Below, one piece after another: positions 15,208-22,582 of a stretch of DNA of 25,625 bases. Location: contig CAYIYO010000026.1 in assembly GCA_964367715.1 (NCBI GenBank), positions 1 through 25,625 of the forward strand, given 5' to 3'. This DNA comes from CAYIYO01 sp964367715. Lineage in GTDB: Bacteria; Chlamydiota; Chlamydiia; Chlamydiales; Criblamydiaceae. Each line of letters opens with the position of its first letter. Within the stretch, counting starts at the first letter, position 1. Under the pieces are notes generated by a model that had not been told where the DNA came from, ran no database searches, and saw only the letters and a list, made by a program, of their open reading frames with translations. The position numbers and the translations under genes were made by a program.

Positions 15208-16078
15208 CTTCGAACCTAGCGAGAATGTCCCTCTTAGCGCCTATTGTACACTAGGCATCGGAGGCCCTGCTCGTTATTTTGTCGAAGTCAAAACAGTCGA
15301 AGAGATGCGCCTTGCCCTTCTCTTCGCCACTCACCACTCCTTGCCCTTTTTCATCTTAGGAAAGGGCTCCAACTGCTTATTCGACGACCGAGGATTCAAT
15401 GGCATCGTCATCTACAATAAAATCGATTTCGTCGAGTCTTCCGATGACGGCCTTTTTCATGTGGGCGCCGGATACAGCTTTTCCTTGCTAGGGGCCCAGA
15501 CCGCCCGCAAAGGATGGAGCGGATTAGAATTTGCTTCGGGAATTCCCGCTACTGTCGGCGGCGCAGTATTCATGAATGCCGGGGCGAATGGAAGAGAGAC
15601 AGCAGATGCTCTTCATTCTGTCGATTTTATGGATGCTGACGGACAACTCCAGACGCGTTTTAAAGAAGAACTCACTTTCTCCTACCGTCACTCTTCATTT
15701 CAAGAACTCCCAGGAGCCATCATTGGTGCAACTTTTGCATTGTCTCCTTGTTCCGAAGCCCGACAAAAGCAGCTGACAATCATCGACTACCGCAAAAAAA
15801 CGCAGCCTTACGGAGAAAAATCGGCAGGATGCATTTTTCGTAACCCAACCGACGGCCATGCGGGATCCTTGATTGAAAAATGCGGATTAAAAGGAATGCA
15901 GTGGGGCGGGGCACAGGTCTCGACGCTGCATGGAAATTTTCTTTTAAATTCTGGCGGTGCTTCATGTAAAGAATTTATTGAATTAGTCGAGCGCGTACGG
16001 ACAGAAATTAAAAGCCAGACGGGCGTCGATCTAGAAAGCGAAGTACGCATTATTCCGTATGCAGAAGAGGAGCGCTAA
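15197..16078 (+). CDS. murB: UDP-N-acetylenolpyruvoylglucosamine reductase
   Basis: FAD- and NADPH-dependent reductase completing UDP-N-acetylmuramate for peptidoglycan. 293 aa. Motifs: LGIGGPARYF near 19-28, LGKGSNCLF near 54-62, SGIPATVGGAVFMNAGANGR in the FAD domain, YRHSSF, and the active-site loop SAGCIFRNP. In that loop the general acid, usually Ser, is Cys212. ATG 15197 is chosen over the adjacent TTG 15194 because AGGA lies 8 nt upstream. It overlaps nusB by 11 bp and its TAATG end overlaps the next gene by one base. The presence of murB fits the reduced peptidoglycan of chlamydiae. Confidence 0.96.
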   Translation: MKNDFEPSENVPLSAYCTLGIGGPARYFVEVKTVEEMRLALLFATHHSLPFFILGKGSNCLFDDRGFNGIVIYNKIDFVESSDDGLFHVGAGYSFSLLGAQTARKGWSGLEFASGIPATVGGAVFMNAGANGRETADALHSVDFMDADGQLQTRFKEELTFSYRHSSFQELPGAIIGATFALSPCSEARQKQLTIIDYRKKTQPYGEKSAGCIFRNPTDGHAGSLIEKCGLKGMQWGGAQVSTLHGNFLLNSGGASCKEFIELVERVRTEIKSQTGVDLESEVRIIPYAEEER

Positions 16079-16893
16079 TGGACTTTCGTGCCGATTTACA
16101 CTGCCATTCCACCTGTTCCGACGGCACGCTCACTCCACAAGCCCTTGTTGCGTTGGCAGTAGAAAAAAGGCTCACAGGATTATCCATCACCGATCACGAC
16201 ACAATCGATGCATATGCCTTGGCCGGACCCGAAGCAGAAAAATTGAATCTCTCTCTTCTTCATGGAGTCGAGTTTTCCTGCTCCCACCTCAATACGAGTG
16301 TTCATGTCCTTGCCTATGCATTTTCGTTGACGCGTCCTCCGCTTCTAGAGCTTTGTCATGCGCACATTGAACGCCGCGAACGCCGCAATGCGCTTGTGCT
16401 AGAAAAACTTGCAGAGTTGGGCATGCCTCTTGAAAAGGAAGACATCTTGGGGTCGAATCGTCCGGGCCGCCCACACATTGCACTAGCAATGGTCAAAAAG
16501 GGTTATGTCGAAAGTATTGAACAGGCATTCCACAAATTTTTGGGCGATGGAAAGCCGTGTTACGTGCAGGGAAAAACATTTTCAGTAGAAGAGACCATAG
16601 AAATTATTCATGCTTCAGGTGGATTCGCAGTCATCGCACATCCACATCTGATGAAAAATCAGGCAGTACTTCTCGAATTATTAAAAATGAAATTTGATGG
16701 AATTGAAGGCTACTACGCCCGCTTTCATGCAAGTCAGCACGAGCGTTGGGTGAAGATCGCGCAGCATAGAAATTGGATCATTACCGGTGGCTCTGACTTT
16801 CACGGATCCAACAAAACGCAAAATGCGCTAGGGTCCTCTTGGGTTGGAGAAGAGACATTTCACTTCCTTATGGACCATCAGTTCTCTTTGTAG
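16078..16893 (+). CDS. rnm: PHP-domain phosphoesterase (RNase AM / YciV-TrpH type)
   Basis: 271-aa metal-dependent PHP phosphoesterase. Members of this subfamily act as 3',5'-nucleotide bisphosphate phosphatases and, in E. coli, as a 5'-3' exoribonuclease trimming rRNA 5' ends. Metal-ligand motifs occur in order: DLHCHSTCSDG (6-16), ITDHDT (40-45), GVEFSC (63-68), HVLAYAF, AHPHLM near 183-188 and GSDFHGSN near 239-246. A helical insertion (about 85-130) matches the subfamily. The ATG overlaps the murB stop by one base, so it is probably the last gene of nusB-murB-rnm. PHP family assignment is firm; the precise substrate is inferred. Confidence 0.88.
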   Translation: MDFRADLHCHSTCSDGTLTPQALVALAVEKRLTGLSITDHDTIDAYALAGPEAEKLNLSLLHGVEFSCSHLNTSVHVLAYAFSLTRPPLLELCHAHIERRERRNALVLEKLAELGMPLEKEDILGSNRPGRPHIALAMVKKGYVESIEQAFHKFLGDGKPCYVQGKTFSVEETIEIIHASGGFAVIAHPHLMKNQAVLLELLKMKFDGIEGYYARFHASQHERWVKIAQHRNWIITGGSDFHGSNKTQNALGSSWVGEETFHFLMDHQFSL

Positions 16894-16901
16894 GCTTCCA
16901 A

Positions 16902-16942
16902 CTTTACCTTGCGTAAAGCCGCTGCACTCCATAAAAGGTAAA
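16902..16942 (+). promoter_or_regulatory. two mutually exclusive hairpins before folC
   Basis: CTTTAC (16902-16907) pairs with GTAAAG (16913-16918). Alternatively TTTACCTT (16903-16910) pairs with AAGGTAAA (16935-16942). Both share the same left arm, so only one can form. No T-run follows. An attenuator or simply chance in a 66-bp gap. Confidence 0.25.
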
Positions 16943-16959
16943 ATCAATTTGGAAAATAA

Positions 16960-18204
16960 ATGGAACGTTATCATCAACTCATAGAAAAATTGTTTAATGC
17001 GAACAGGGGCAAAGGGATCCATCTTGGGCTTGCCCATGTGCACGCGATGCATACGCGTATAGGAAGTCCTGCAGAGCTATTCCAAACCATCCATGTAGCG
17101 GGAACAAATGGCAAGGGCTCGGTCTCAACAAAAATTGCGGCGGCGTGTCGTGCGCAAGGATACCGCACAGGATTGTTTACCTCTCCGCACCTTTCTACCT
17201 TTCGTGAGCGCATTCTGATTGATGGAGAGATGATTTCAGAGGAAGAAGTGGAAGCACTTCTTCCTACCTTATTTGAAAAGTGTCCAGAAGCAACATTTTT
17301 TGAGATGACGACACTACTCGCATTCGCCTATTTTGCGAAACATAAGGTCGATATTGCTGTCATTGAAACGGGATTGGGAGGACGCTTCGATGCGACGAAT
17401 ATTATTACCCCCTTGCTGTCGATCATTACTTCGATTGGATTGGATCATTGCGATATTTTAGGCGACACGATTGAAAAAATTGCATTTGAAAAAGCGGGTA
17501 TTATTAAAAATAAGGTTCCAGTCGTGATCGGACCCTGCGTTCCTCGTGAGGGTATGGAGAATACCGCAAAAAAAAAGGGGAGTCCTTTTCTTATTGTGGA
17601 AGGGGAGTATCTGTCTTTTAATGAAGAAAATAATGCGATTGTTAGAGCGGCGCTCGAGTATCTTAAATTTTCGCCAGAAGCGATTGCAAAAGGATTGAAA
17701 GCGGTGGCTCCGTGTCGAATGGAAATCCTTTCTTTGCCGGCATGCTCCGCACCGCTTATTCTTGATGTTGCGCATAATCCGAATGGCCTCCAGCGTCTCT
17801 TTGCTGCGCTGAAGGATCAATATCCGAGAAAGCGCTTTAGAGTGTTGTGTGGACTATCGAAAGAAAAAGATCTCGCACAGTGTTTACAACTACTTGCCGC
17901 GCATGCATCGCATCTCCATTTGGTTCAGTCGACAAATGCACGCAGTGCGCCGATCGAAGTCCTAGCACAGGTGCTCGAGCCATTTTCCTCGCACTATTCG
18001 ATGCATTCAGTGATCGCCGACGGAATAGAGGCCTTACTCACAAGTCTTGCCGAGGGCGAAATTCCTGTCGTCTGCGGTTCTTTTTTTATCATGGGTGCAG
18101 TGAAGAAAGCATTGGGAATGAATCTCCCTTCTGATGCTTTTGACATGAATGAGCAATCGTTATACCGTGGTATAAATCAAAATTTCAGCTGTTCCTCGGT
18201 ATAA
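16960..18204 (+). CDS. folC: bifunctional folylpolyglutamate synthase / dihydrofolate synthase
   Basis: Mur-ligase-family enzyme that adds glutamate to dihydropteroate and extends the glutamate tail of folates. 414 aa, the normal length. P-loop VAGTNGKGSVS near 46-56, then LFTSPHLSTFRERI, ETGLGGRFDATNII, FEKAGIIK and, in the C-terminal domain, LDVAHNPNG. The ATG has GGA about 8 nt upstream. It works downstream of folP, encoded about 10.7 kb to the left. The 3' end overlaps the convergent desaturase by 28 bp, and a TATACCG-ended inverted repeat covers the last coding bases, so the final dozen residues may not be ancestral. Confidence 0.95.
   Translation: MERYHQLIEKLFNANRGKGIHLGLAHVHAMHTRIGSPAELFQTIHVAGTNGKGSVSTKIAAACRAQGYRTGLFTSPHLSTFRERILIDGEMISEEEVEALLPTLFEKCPEATFFEMTTLLAFAYFAKHKVDIAVIETGLGGRFDATNIITPLLSIITSIGLDHCDILGDTIEKIAFEKAGIIKNKVPVVIGPCVPREGMENTAKKKGSPFLIVEGEYLSFNEENNAIVRAALEYLKFSPEAIAKGLKAVAPCRMEILSLPACSAPLILDVAHNPNGLQRLFAALKDQYPRKRFRVLCGLSKEKDLAQCLQLLAAHASHLHLVQSTNARSAPIEVLAQVLEPFSSHYSMHSVIADGIEALLTSLAEGEIPVVCGSFFIMGAVKKALGMNLPSDAFDMNEQSLYRGINQNFSCSSV
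18161..18203. repeat. possible degenerate TATACCG palindrome at folC/desaturase junction
   Basis: Ends are TATACCG (18161-18167) and CGGTATA (18197-18203), with AAAATTT centred 18 nt in. The two palindromes near 25.4 kb have the same ends and an AAAATTT 17 nt in. The left part also contains a 16-bp palindrome, TTATACC-GT-GGTATAA, at 18160-18175. Relationship is inferred from short matches. Confidence 0.4.
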
Positions 18205-19298
18205 AGACTGCGCGCGCCTGCACCTAATTTTTTTAAAATAACAAAATGTGATTTGATGGCTTTAAAAAAAGTGGACTGCTCATTAAAAGGAATCTGGTAT
18301 TCTTTTGCTGTGGCTTCCACAATCTTTGACAGCGCAGGATAGTGGCAATGACTCACCATGGGGAAGAGGTGATGCTCCACTTGAAAATTCAGGCCACCGA
18401 CGAGTGTGGTCACCACTTTGTTGTCACGGGCAAAATCAGATGTCGTCAGCAATTCGTGCACGGCCCAATTATGTGTCATGTTCCCTTCTCTATCGGGTTC
18501 CAAAAAATGCACGTTTTCCACAAGATGCGCCAACTGAAACACAATCGAAATGCTAATTCCAGCAACAATGTGCATGCATGAATATGCAATCAACACCTGC
18601 CACCATGGCACGCTTAGCATCACCAACGGAAGAATTAAAAACAGTGTGATGTTGGCAGCTTTAAGAACGGAAAAAAGAATGAAATCTTTAGTTTTTACTT
18701 GGCCTTGTCGTCGCTGTCGAATAAACCATGCAAGATCCGAATAAAAAACCCAGTTAAAACCGATGAGTCCATAAAGAACCGGCGCATACCATTGTTGAAA
18801 ACGATGAAACCAATACGGTTTATCCGAAGGATTAAGGCGCAAGATAATCGCTTTATCAATGTCGTGGTCGTGTCCGGGAATATTTGTAAAGGTATGGTGC
18901 AACACGTTATGGGTCACTTTCCATATGTGCGAACTAGTGCCGTTAAGGTCGAACCAATAGCCAATAAAGCGGTTCCAAAAAGGGGAAGAAGTTAGGGCTC
19001 CGTGCAAGGCATCGTGGATTAAGTTGAATCCAATCAATCCCTTCGTTAAGCCCAATGTTCCATACAAGAGCATGAGCCCCATCAACTGAAAATGATTGGA
19101 AAGAATGCCGGCATAGCAAGAAAGATAAATCGAGGTTAAAACAATTCCTTTTATCCAAATAGCTTTGTCAGCATGAGGAGAAAGGTGATTTTCTTTAAAA
19201 TATAAATCAACTTTCTTCTTTACGTCCGAATAGAAATCGCCTTTGGAATAAGGCTTCCAACGTAATTTTTCAGGCTTGAGTGGTGCGACGGTTGTCAT
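18177..19298 (-). CDS. membrane fatty-acid desaturase (QxxHH type)
   Basis: 373-aa di-iron membrane desaturase that would insert a double bond into acyl chains using O2 and an electron donor. Three histidine boxes: HDALH at 95-99, HNVLHH at 130-135 and QVEHH at 306-310. Hydrophobic pairs lie at about 50-90 and 205-260. Gln as first residue of the third box is typical of front-end (delta-5/6-like) and linoleoyl-CoA-type desaturases. No fused cytochrome b5 domain is present. GAGGA lies 4 nt before the ATG. Element B begins only 11 bp upstream of the start, and its end supplies four bases of a TATAAT. Regiospecificity cannot be read from sequence. Confidence 0.93.
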   Translation of the reverse strand: MTTVAPLKPEKLRWKPYSKGDFYSDVKKKVDLYFKENHLSPHADKAIWIKGIVLTSIYLSCYAGILSNHFQLMGLMLLYGTLGLTKGLIGFNLIHDALHGALTSSPFWNRFIGYWFDLNGTSSHIWKVTHNVLHHTFTNIPGHDHDIDKAIILRLNPSDKPYWFHRFQQWYAPVLYGLIGFNWVFYSDLAWFIRQRRQGQVKTKDFILFSVLKAANITLFLILPLVMLSVPWWQVLIAYSCMHIVAGISISIVFQLAHLVENVHFLEPDREGNMTHNWAVHELLTTSDFARDNKVVTTLVGGLNFQVEHHLFPMVSHCHYPALSKIVEATAKEYQIPFNEQSTFFKAIKSHFVILKKLGAGARSLYTEEQLKF

Positions 19299-19308
19299 GA
19301 GTCCTCAT

Positions 19309-19472
19309 TATACACAATTGAATTCAAAAATTGGCTTTTTGAGCATGTCAAAGCCCCGGGATTCACCGATCAAAAGTCGGTTCATATTATTAATATTAAA
19401 CGACTTTTGATCGGTCAATCGCGGGAGCTTTCACATCGCTTAAAAACGGATTCTTGATTTCACTTGTGTATA
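19309..19472. mobile_element. 164-bp near-palindromic MITE-like element, copy B
   Basis: Second copy, in inverted orientation to copy A and of exactly the same length, differing at 8 positions by eye. Ends are TATACACAATTGAA and TTCACTTGTGTATA. The inner arms ACCGATCAAAAGTCG and CGACTTTTGATCGGT form a perfect 15-bp inverted repeat around an AT-rich centre. It separates the end of valS from the start of the desaturase, both on the minus strand. No obvious long target duplication flanks it; a TA or TATA duplication hidden in the TATA termini is possible. Confidence 0.8.
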
Positions 19473-19531
19473 TCTCATGACAACATATTCCAATCGTTCA
19501 AAATGGTAAAGAAATTTTTTCGATAAAATAT

Positions 19532-22402
19532 TTATTGTTGTAAAGATTTTAACTTTTGAACGACTTCTTCCAGCTCTTTTTTTGCCTGTGCAAGGGTGGC
19601 GCGATGCTGTGCAATCAGTGCTGCAGGAGCCTTCGACACAAACTCTTCACTAGCTAGCTGTGCGTTCATTTTTTCTACATTGTACTCAAGTTTATTTTGC
19701 TCTTTTGTTAAGCGCAAAATTTCTTGGTTGATCATTTCCGTCGGCAGGGGAATCATGACTTTCAGTGTCTCGACAACTCCATTTGCCGTAAAGCCAATCG
19801 AAGGCTCGGTCGCATGCACTTCGATAGAATTGCTACGCACAAGTGCAGAAATGATGTTTTTATTGCGTTTGACGATCTCAATATTAGGATCATTCGCATT
19901 TCCCACAATATGGACATCCGTGGCTGCACCAGGAGGAATCTTCATCTCCCCACGCACGTTGCGGATGGTGTAAATGATACGATCCACCAACGCAAAGGTG
20001 GCATTGATTTCAATATTAAGATCGCTTTCACGCACGACGACAGGATAGGGCGCTTGGATACAGGCGACCACTTGCAACGCCTTCATTGCTTCGGCAGTAT
20101 AAGGATCCGTATGTGAGCTAAGGCTTCCGCCTCCTAGCCGCTGCTTCAACAACTGGAAGAGTTCTTCGGTAATAAATGGTGCCATTGGATGAATCAAACG
20201 CACAGATTGACATAATAGTATCGCCAACAACTTCTGCTTATTTTTACGCTCTGCTGGTGTGCCTGCCTTACCAAAAAGTATCGGTTTAGAGATCTCTACA
20301 TAATACGAACAAAATTCTTTCCAGAAGAAGTCGTACGCTTGCATTGCCGCCTGATCGAAGAAGTAAGTGCTCAATTTTTCATTCACTTCTTTCACAGTCT
20401 TATTCACCATAGATAAAATCCAGCGATCTTCCAAATTCAATAAAGACTCATCCAACCCCTGCGCAAATTCTTCAGCAGTTAACGGATCGTCCCCTTCCAA
20501 ATTCATGAAGACAAAACGCGCGCCATTCCATACTTTGTTTGCAAAGTTTTTAAAATCTTCGAAGCGGCGGCGATCCAAATCGATCTCACGCGCATGGGTC
20601 GCGCTGGCACACAGCGCCATGCGCATGGCATCCGCACCATATTGACCAATGACTTCAATCGGATCGATCACGTTGCCTTTCGACTTCGACATCTTCTCCC
20701 ATTTGCTCTTCACATCTTTTGGCAAGGGTTTTCCAAAGTCGTACTCTTTACGCTCTTCTTCAGTGACGTAGCTAATCGCCCCTTCTTTGCTGGTTCTCCA
20801 GTAAGACTTTCCGTAAATGAGTCCTGTTAAAAAAACTTCAGGAAAAGGCGCTTTCTCTAACGCATATTCTCCCATCAAAATCATACGGGCAACCCAGAAG
20901 AAAAGGATGTCATGACCTGTGATCATGATGGAATTTGGATAAAATTTCTCTAAATCCGTAGTCTGTTCGGGCCATCCAAGAACAGAAAAAGGCCACAATG
21001 CGGACGAAAACCAGGTGTCCAGCACATCTTCATCCTGTCGCCATTCATCCGGTGCATCGAGCACTTCTTGAGGAACCCCCTCTCCATCATGGCATATGAC
21101 ATGCGCAGGATTCTTCACGTTGTACCATACCGGGATACGATGTCCCCACCACAGCTGGCGGCTGATGCACCAATCGCGTAAGTTATCGATCCAGTGGAAA
21201 TAGGTATTCTCCCAATTTTCAGGAATGAGTTTCACTTCGCCCTTTTCGACAACGCGACGCAAAATTTTTGCAAACTCGTCCATGCGCACAAACCACTGTT
21301 TCGAAAGGTAAGGCTCGATTGTCGCTTTGGAGCGATAGGACACGCCGACACGGTTCGTATGCGGATCGATCTTCTCTACAAGGCCCAATCCTTCCATTGC
21401 TTTGACAACAGCAAGGCGCGCCTCACCCATGGTCATTCCCTCAAACTCCCCACCATTGGCGTTAACTTTTCCGTCCGGAGTCATGATGTTGATGAAAGGA
21501 AGCTTGTGCGTCAATCCTGTCTGGTAGTCATTTGGATCATGTGCAGGTGTAACTTTTACCATCCCTGTTCCAAACTCAGGATCCACACAATGGTCGCTAA
21601 TGATAGGAATCTCACGAGTGGTCAACGGCACAATGACAGTTTTTCCAATCAAATGTTTATAGCGTTCGTCGCGCGGAGAAACAGCAATCGCAGTATCGCC
21701 CAAAAGTGTCTCAGGACGTGTTGTTGCGACGTGGACAAAATCGCCACTATCTTTAAGTGGATACTTAAAATGCCACATAAACGATTCGCGGTCTTCGTAT
21801 TCCACTTCGTCGTCGGCCAGTGCTGTTTGCGTTACCGGATCCCAATTGACCAAATAATCACCTCTATAGATGTATCCCGAATCAAATAATTTTTTGAAAA
21901 TCTTACGCACCGCACGGTTACACCCTTCGTCCATCGTAAACCGCTGACGTGACCAGTCGCACGAGGTTCCCACGCGTTTCATCTGATTTAAAATCTTCGA
22001 TTCATTCCGCTCTTTCCACTTCCAAATCTCTGCAACAAATGTCTCTCGTGGATACTCTTTGCGGGTCTTGCCTGTTTCCCGGATCAAATGCCGCTCAACA
22101 ACAGTTTGTGTTGCAATCCCTGCGTGGTCAGTTCCAGGAACCCACAATACTTCAAACCCTTGCATGCGTTTCCAACGAATCAAAATATCTTGCAACGTCA
22201 ATCCGAGCGCATGGCCCATGTGAAGGGCTCCAGTCACATTTGGAGGGGGAATGCTGATGGTATACGCCGGCTTGTTGGAGGTGACATCCGCTTTGAACAT
22301 CTCTCCCTCTTCCCAAAACTGGTACCACTTCGGCTCGACAGTTCCCGCTTCATACGCTTTTGGTAATTCAATTTTTTGATTTTCGTTTTCTGTATTTTTC
22401 AT
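19532..22402 (-). CDS. valS: valyl-tRNA synthetase
   Basis: Class I synthetase charging tRNA-Val. About 956 aa, normal for the bacterial enzyme. Signature HIGH appears as HMGH at 61-64 within PPPNVTGALHMGH, and KMSKS is at 570-574. The editing domain carries TTRPETLLGDTAIAV. The anticodon-binding domain is followed by the valine-enzyme C-terminal coiled coil, about the last 65 residues (EILRLTKEQNKLEYNVEKMN and onward). ATG 22402 is preferred; a TTG at 22414 would add four residues, and neither has a strong ribosome-binding site. It is divergent from the large unknown gene, with 180 bp between. Identification is certain, the start less so. Confidence 0.98.
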   Translation of the reverse strand: MKNTENENQKIELPKAYEAGTVEPKWYQFWEEGEMFKADVTSNKPAYTISIPPPNVTGALHMGHALGLTLQDILIRWKRMQGFEVLWVPGTDHAGIATQTVVERHLIRETGKTRKEYPRETFVAEIWKWKERNESKILNQMKRVGTSCDWSRQRFTMDEGCNRAVRKIFKKLFDSGYIYRGDYLVNWDPVTQTALADDEVEYEDRESFMWHFKYPLKDSGDFVHVATTRPETLLGDTAIAVSPRDERYKHLIGKTVIVPLTTREIPIISDHCVDPEFGTGMVKVTPAHDPNDYQTGLTHKLPFINIMTPDGKVNANGGEFEGMTMGEARLAVVKAMEGLGLVEKIDPHTNRVGVSYRSKATIEPYLSKQWFVRMDEFAKILRRVVEKGEVKLIPENWENTYFHWIDNLRDWCISRQLWWGHRIPVWYNVKNPAHVICHDGEGVPQEVLDAPDEWRQDEDVLDTWFSSALWPFSVLGWPEQTTDLEKFYPNSIMITGHDILFFWVARMILMGEYALEKAPFPEVFLTGLIYGKSYWRTSKEGAISYVTEEERKEYDFGKPLPKDVKSKWEKMSKSKGNVIDPIEVIGQYGADAMRMALCASATHAREIDLDRRRFEDFKNFANKVWNGARFVFMNLEGDDPLTAEEFAQGLDESLLNLEDRWILSMVNKTVKEVNEKLSTYFFDQAAMQAYDFFWKEFCSYYVEISKPILFGKAGTPAERKNKQKLLAILLCQSVRLIHPMAPFITEELFQLLKQRLGGGSLSSHTDPYTAEAMKALQVVACIQAPYPVVVRESDLNIEINATFALVDRIIYTIRNVRGEMKIPPGAATDVHIVGNANDPNIEIVKRNKNIISALVRSNSIEVHATEPSIGFTANGVVETLKVMIPLPTEMINQEILRLTKEQNKLEYNVEKMNAQLASEEFVSKAPAALIAQHRATLAQAKKELEEVVQKLKSLQQ

Positions 22403-22582
22403 ATTGGTGCTCAAGGATTTATTAAAGGGATCACTTTAACAGAAATTTTCCTTTTGGGCAATTACGATGTCATAGCGGTATTGGCATCATTCTTGCACTT
22501 CTAGTTGTCTACTTTTTAAGGGAAGACCTGGCAAGTTCTCCTGCATTTTAAGGGCAATACAACCCAAATTCGAGGGAAAACC

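Noticed and set aside
21194..21889. Long open frame of 231 codons on + inside valS
   Set aside because: It is antisense to a highly conserved part of valS, has unusual composition and no ribosome-binding site; a shadow frame.
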